Notes under the pieces: generated by a model | Databases searched by the model: none | What the model was told of the DNA's origin: nothing | What the model saw: the letters and a program-made list of their open reading frames with translations, nothing else | Shown: positions 61,020-64,000 of the stretch, in pieces | Layout of the letters: each line of letters opens with the position of its first letter | How positions within the stretch are numbered: position 1 is the stretch's first letter | DNA from: Methylobacterium sp. | Lineage (GTDB): Bacteria; Pseudomonadota; Alphaproteobacteria; Rhizobiales; Beijerinckiaceae | Reading direction: 5' to 3' | Assembly (NCBI GenBank): GCA_020252645.1 | Contig: JADCCN010000014.1 | Coordinates: 1-64,000, forward strand | DNA length: 64,000 bases | Position numbers and translations under genes: made by a program

Positions 61020-61889
61020 ATGAAGCGAATTCGCAAAGCGGTGATTCCCGTCGCGGGCCTCGGGACTCGTTTCCTGCCGGCGACGAAGGCGATGCCGAAG
61101 GAAATGCTCACGGTCGTGGATCGCCCGGTGATCCAGCACGTGGTGGATGAAGCGCGCAAGGCGGGCATCGAGCACGTGGTGTTCGTGACCGGCCGCAACA
61201 AGAATGTCATCGAGGATCATTTCGACCGTCAGTACGAACTGGAAGACACGTTGAAGAGCCGCGGCAAGGTGAAGGAACTGGCAGCTCTCGAGGCCGATAC
61301 GCCGGGTGCGGGCGCGACGAGCTTCACCCGCCAGCAGGCGCCGCTTGGCCTCGGGCATGCGGTGTGGTGCGCGCGCGATATCGTCGGCAACGAGCCGTTC
61401 GCGCTGCTGCTGCCGGATATGCTGCATCTCGGCGAGTCGGCCTTTCTCGGCGACATGATCGAGGCTTATGGCAAGACGGGCGGAAACCTCATCGGTGTCT
61501 ATCCGGTCGCGGATGAAGAAACGCATCAATACGGCATCGTCGATGTGGCGGGGTCGGCCGAAAAGGTTGCGAAGATCGCCCGCATGGTCGAGAAGCCGGC
61601 CAGGGGCACGGCGCCTTCGAACCTTGCGATTTCCGGCCGCTACATCCTCCAGCCGACGATCTTTGAGCTTCTGGCCACCCAGGAGCGCGGGGCGGGCGGC
61701 GAGATCCAGCTCACGGATTCCATGCTCACGCTTGCAAGAAGCGAGCCCTTCCATGCCGTGCGCTTCGATGGCCAGGTCTATGACACAGGCTCGAAGCTCG
61801 GCTTTCTGGCCGCGAATGTGGCCTATGCGCTGGCAAATCCGGAGCTTGGCAAGGATTTCCGCATGATTCTGAAGTCGTTGGCAGGTTGA
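61020..61889 (+). CDS. galU: UTP-glucose-1-phosphate uridylyltransferase
   Basis: A 289-residue nucleotidyltransferase that makes UDP-glucose. The N-terminal signature [23 protein letters not shown] holds the nucleotide-binding loop and lysine, and [19 protein letters not shown] and [10 protein letters not shown] contain the other family motifs. An AGGTG ribosome-binding site precedes the ATG. The promoter region contains the palindromic repeat. Its product feeds both galE and ugd. Confidence 0.96.
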   Translation: MKRIRKAVIPVAGLGTRFLPATKAMPKEMLTVVDRPVIQHVVDEARKAGIEHVVFVTGRNKNVIEDHFDRQYELEDTLKSRGKVKELAALEADTPGAGATSFTRQQAPLGLGHAVWCARDIVGNEPFALLLPDMLHLGESAFLGDMIEAYGKTGGNLIGVYPVADEETHQYGIVDVAGSAEKVAKIARMVEKPARGTAPSNLAISGRYILQPTIFELLATQERGAGGEIQLTDSMLTLARSEPFHAVRFDGQVYDTGSKLGFLAANVAYALANPELGKDFRMILKSLAG

Positions 61890-61995
61890 GCGAGCGTCTT
61901 CCGCCTTTCCTCAATCCCCTGAAGGCTGTTCTTGATCTGGTTTTTCCCGGCCGCGAGCGGTATGGGAGCCGGACCTCACGTGAAGCGAGCGCCCC

Positions 61996-63522
61996 ATGAC
62001 GTCTTTTCCGAAAGCTGTTGCGGACCTGAAGCCCAATACGGCCGCCTTCGAACTCAACCCGCTCATCAAGCCCACCGGCTTTCGCGAATATGATGCGCGC
62101 TGGTGGTTCGGGCACCCCGCTTCGGGCAAGGCGCCCGAGTTGAACCTCATGGGCGTGCAGGCTCTCGGCCTCGGCATCGGCACTTATCTGGCCGAAACCG
62201 GCGTGAGGCAGCGCGTGGTGGTGGGCCATGATTTCAGGAGCTATTCGAATTCCATCAAGCTGGCGCTGGTCGCCGGGCTCATGGGCTCAGGCTGCGAGGT
62301 GGTGGATATCGGCCTTGCCATGTCGCCAATGGCTTATTTTGCGCAATTCGCGCTCGATGTTCCGGCTGTGGCGATGGTCACCGCTTCGCATAACGACAAT
62401 GGCTGGACCGGCGTCAAGATGGGCTCGAACCGCCCGGTGACCTTCGGCCCCGCCGAGATCAACCGCATCAAGGAGATCGTGCTCAACGCCGAGTATCGCT
62501 TCGGGCAGGGCAGCTATTCCTTCGTCGAGAATTTCTTCCAGAACCATTATTTCAGGGAACTGGCGGATCGCCCGAAGCTGAAGCGGAAACTCAAGGTGAT
62601 CTGCGCCTGCGGCAACGGCACGGCCGGCGCCTTCGCGCCGCAGGTGCTCGAAGCACTGGGCTGCGAGGTCATCCCCCTCGATTGCGAACTCGACCACACC
62701 TTCCCGCGCTACAACCCGAACCCCGAGGACATGGAAATGCTCCATGCCATGGCGCATGCGGTAAAGGAGCATGGCGCGGATGTGGCACTCGGCTTCGACG
62801 GCGACGGCGACCGCTGCGGCGTGGTGGACAACGAGGGCAACGAAATCTTCGCCGACAAGATCGGCGTGATGCTGGCGCGCGATCTTGCGGCCCTGAACCC
62901 CAATGCGCTCTTCGTGGCGGATGTGAAATCCACCGGCCTTTTCGCGACCGATCCGGAACTTCTGCGCCTTGGCGCGAAGACCGATTACTGGAAGACCGGC
63001 CATTCCTACATCAAGAAGCGCGTGGCCGAACTCGGTGCGCTCGCGGGTTTTGAGAAGAGCGGCCATTTCTTCTTCAACCCGCCGGTGGGGCGTGGCTATG
63101 ATGACGGGCTCGTCACGGCCATCGCCGTGCTCGACATGCTCGATCGCAACCCCGGCAAGTCGATGGCCGATCTCTATCGCGCGCTGCCGAAGACCTGGGC
63201 CACGCCCACCATGGCGCCGCATTGCGAGGACGAGGTGAAATACGGCATCGTCGAGAAGGTCGTGGCGCGCATTGAGGCGATGCAGAAAGCCGGCGCTTCC
63301 ATCGCGGGCCATGCGATCCGTGACGTGGTCACCGTGAATGGGGCGCGCGTGACGGTGGATGACGGCACCTGGGGCCTCATCCGTGCCTCGTCCAACAAGC
63401 CGGAACTCGTGGTGGTGATCGAGAGCCCGGTCTCCGAAGCCCGGATGCGCGAGATGTTCAAGGCGATGGATGCGATCCTGCGCGAGCATCCCGAGGTTGG
63501 CGCCTACAACCAGACGATCTGA
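61996..63522 (+). CDS. phosphomannomutase/phosphoglucomutase
   Basis: A 508-residue alpha-D-phosphohexomutase. The active-site phosphoserine loop is TASHNDNGWTGVKMG (about residue 134), the metal-binding loop DGDGDRCGVVD is near residue 270, and a sugar-binding region and the C-terminal phosphate-binding domain follow (RASSNKPELVVVIESP). It converts hexose 6-phosphates to 1-phosphates, feeding GalU and the guanylyltransferase encoded next. It cannot be assigned strictly to Man or Glc. Confidence 0.92.
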   Translation: MTSFPKAVADLKPNTAAFELNPLIKPTGFREYDARWWFGHPASGKAPELNLMGVQALGLGIGTYLAETGVRQRVVVGHDFRSYSNSIKLALVAGLMGSGCEVVDIGLAMSPMAYFAQFALDVPAVAMVTASHNDNGWTGVKMGSNRPVTFGPAEINRIKEIVLNAEYRFGQGSYSFVENFFQNHYFRELADRPKLKRKLKVICACGNGTAGAFAPQVLEALGCEVIPLDCELDHTFPRYNPNPEDMEMLHAMAHAVKEHGADVALGFDGDGDRCGVVDNEGNEIFADKIGVMLARDLAALNPNALFVADVKSTGLFATDPELLRLGAKTDYWKTGHSYIKKRVAELGALAGFEKSGHFFFNPPVGRGYDDGLVTAIAVLDMLDRNPGKSMADLYRALPKTWATPTMAPHCEDEVKYGIVEKVVARIEAMQKAGASIAGHAIRDVVTVNGARVTVDDGTWGLIRASSNKPELVVVIESPVSEARMREMFKAMDAILREHPEVGAYNQTI

Positions 63523-63533
63523 CGGAGCTTCTC

Positions 63534-64000
63534 ATGTCGAAGCCGCCTGTGATCCGTCCCGTCATTCTCTGTGGCGGCTCTGGCACGCGGCTCTGGCCGC
63601 TCTCCCGCGAGGCCTTTCCGAAGCAGTTCGCGCCGATCATCGGCAGGCATTCGACCTTTCAGGAAACATTGCTGCGCGTGAAGGATCCGGCTGTTTTTGG
63701 AAAGCCGCTCGTCATCACCAACAAGGCGCATCGCTTCATGGTGGAGCGCCAATTGGCGGAAATCGGCATCACGGCGGATATCCTGCTCGAGCCGATGGCG
63801 CGGGATTCCGGCCCTGCCATCCTTGCCGCCTCGGTCTATCTTCATCGCGGGAGCCCCGATGCGCTGGCCCTGATGCTCGCGGCGGATCACCTCGTGCTGA
63901 AGCCCGGGGCCTTCCAGCAGGCGGTGGTGGCCGGTCGGCCCGTGGCTGCTGCCGGCGGCATCATCACCTTCGGCATCCTGCCGACCTCGCCCGCCACCGG
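63534..64000 (+). CDS. mannose-1-phosphate guanylyltransferase (cut by window edge)
   Basis: The first 155 codons of a sugar nucleotidyltransferase that makes GDP-mannose. The signature VILCGGSGTRLWPLSREAFPKQFAPI at residues 10-34 is that of ManC/XanB-type enzymes, and LEPMARDSGPAILAAS and LMLAADHLV follow. A GGAG ribosome-binding site lies upstream, and the gene starts 11 bp after the phosphohexomutase stop, so the two are probably one operon. The C-terminus and any isomerase domain are outside the window. Confidence 0.93.
   Translation, partial: MSKPPVIRPVILCGGSGTRLWPLSREAFPKQFAPIIGRHSTFQETLLRVKDPAVFGKPLVITNKAHRFMVERQLAEIGITADILLEPMARDSGPAILAASVYLHRGSPDALALMLAADHLVLKPGAFQQAVVAGRPVAAAGGIITFGILPTSPAT

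Overview
The window is high-GC DNA from an alphaproteobacterium, most likely a member of the Hyphomicrobiales (Rhizobiales). Supporting signs are the many solute-binding-protein transporters (Dpp, Liv, Tct, TRAP), an Hsp20 gene followed by a DUF1150 gene, glcDEF, an infC gene that appears to start with ATT, and two copies of a palindromic intergenic repeat of the type scattered through rhizobial genomes. It reads as chromosome: housekeeping genes (infC, rpmI, rplT, pheS, thiamine, galE, galU) are mixed with catabolic operons. An IS5-family element is cut off at the left edge.

Layout. 0.3-10.3 kb: an amine or amino-acid catabolic cassette with three DAO-family flavin oxidoreductases, an SDR and a complete Dpp/Opp-type ABC importer. 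10.4-24.4 kb: benzoate and catechol degradation, all on the minus strand and controlled by a divergent LysR regulator. Operon 1 is catB-catC-catA-benA-benB-benC-benD-BKACE; operon 2 is livK-livH-livM-livG-livF-pcaD. The two operons are preceded by nearly identical 39-bp elements (16027-16065 and 23381-23419), each carrying a perfect ATAC-N7-GTAT palindrome, the known BenM/CatM recognition pattern. 24.4-29.8 kb: a tripartite tricarboxylate transporter (tctB-tctA-tctC), a divergent MarR regulator, and a tandem glycine riboswitch ahead of a DadA-like oxidoreductase. 30-35 kb: UDP-glucose dehydrogenase, a small Pmp3/YqaE membrane protein, a class II glutamine amidotransferase, a sodium/proton antiporter with a hairpin-rich leader, and a KefB-like antiporter gene cut short next to a palindromic repeat. 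35-40 kb: glcDEF with a divergent LysR gene. 40-45 kb: cytochrome c, CoxG-like, 5-FTHF cyclo-ligase, Hsp20, DUF1150, an esterase and a glycosyltransferase. 45-50 kb: infC-rpmI-rplT, an outer-membrane barrel protein, pheS (no pheT beside it) and a glycosyltransferase-like gene. 50-53.5 kb: a TPP riboswitch and thiM-thiE-thiD plus an orphan TRAP-type binding protein. 53.5-55.9 kb: a tungstate/molybdate-type ABC permease and ATPase with a divergent HTH/PBP regulator. 56-59 kb: a MacAB/DevBCA-like exporter. 59-64 kb: an SNase-like gene running antisense into galE, then galU, a phosphohexomutase and the start of a mannose-1-phosphate guanylyltransferase (surface polysaccharide precursors).

The most notable system is the benzoate pathway. 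All steps from benzoate to 3-oxoadipate are encoded, but there is no PcaIJ CoA-transferase or PcaF thiolase in the window. A BKACE (DUF849) enzyme instead sits 3 bp downstream of benD. The BKACE reaction applied to 3-oxoadipate would give succinyl-CoA and acetoacetate in one step, so this may be a CoA-transferase-free ending of the beta-ketoadipate pathway. The dedicated Liv-type importer and the enol-lactonase PcaD appear to be in the same LysR regulon.
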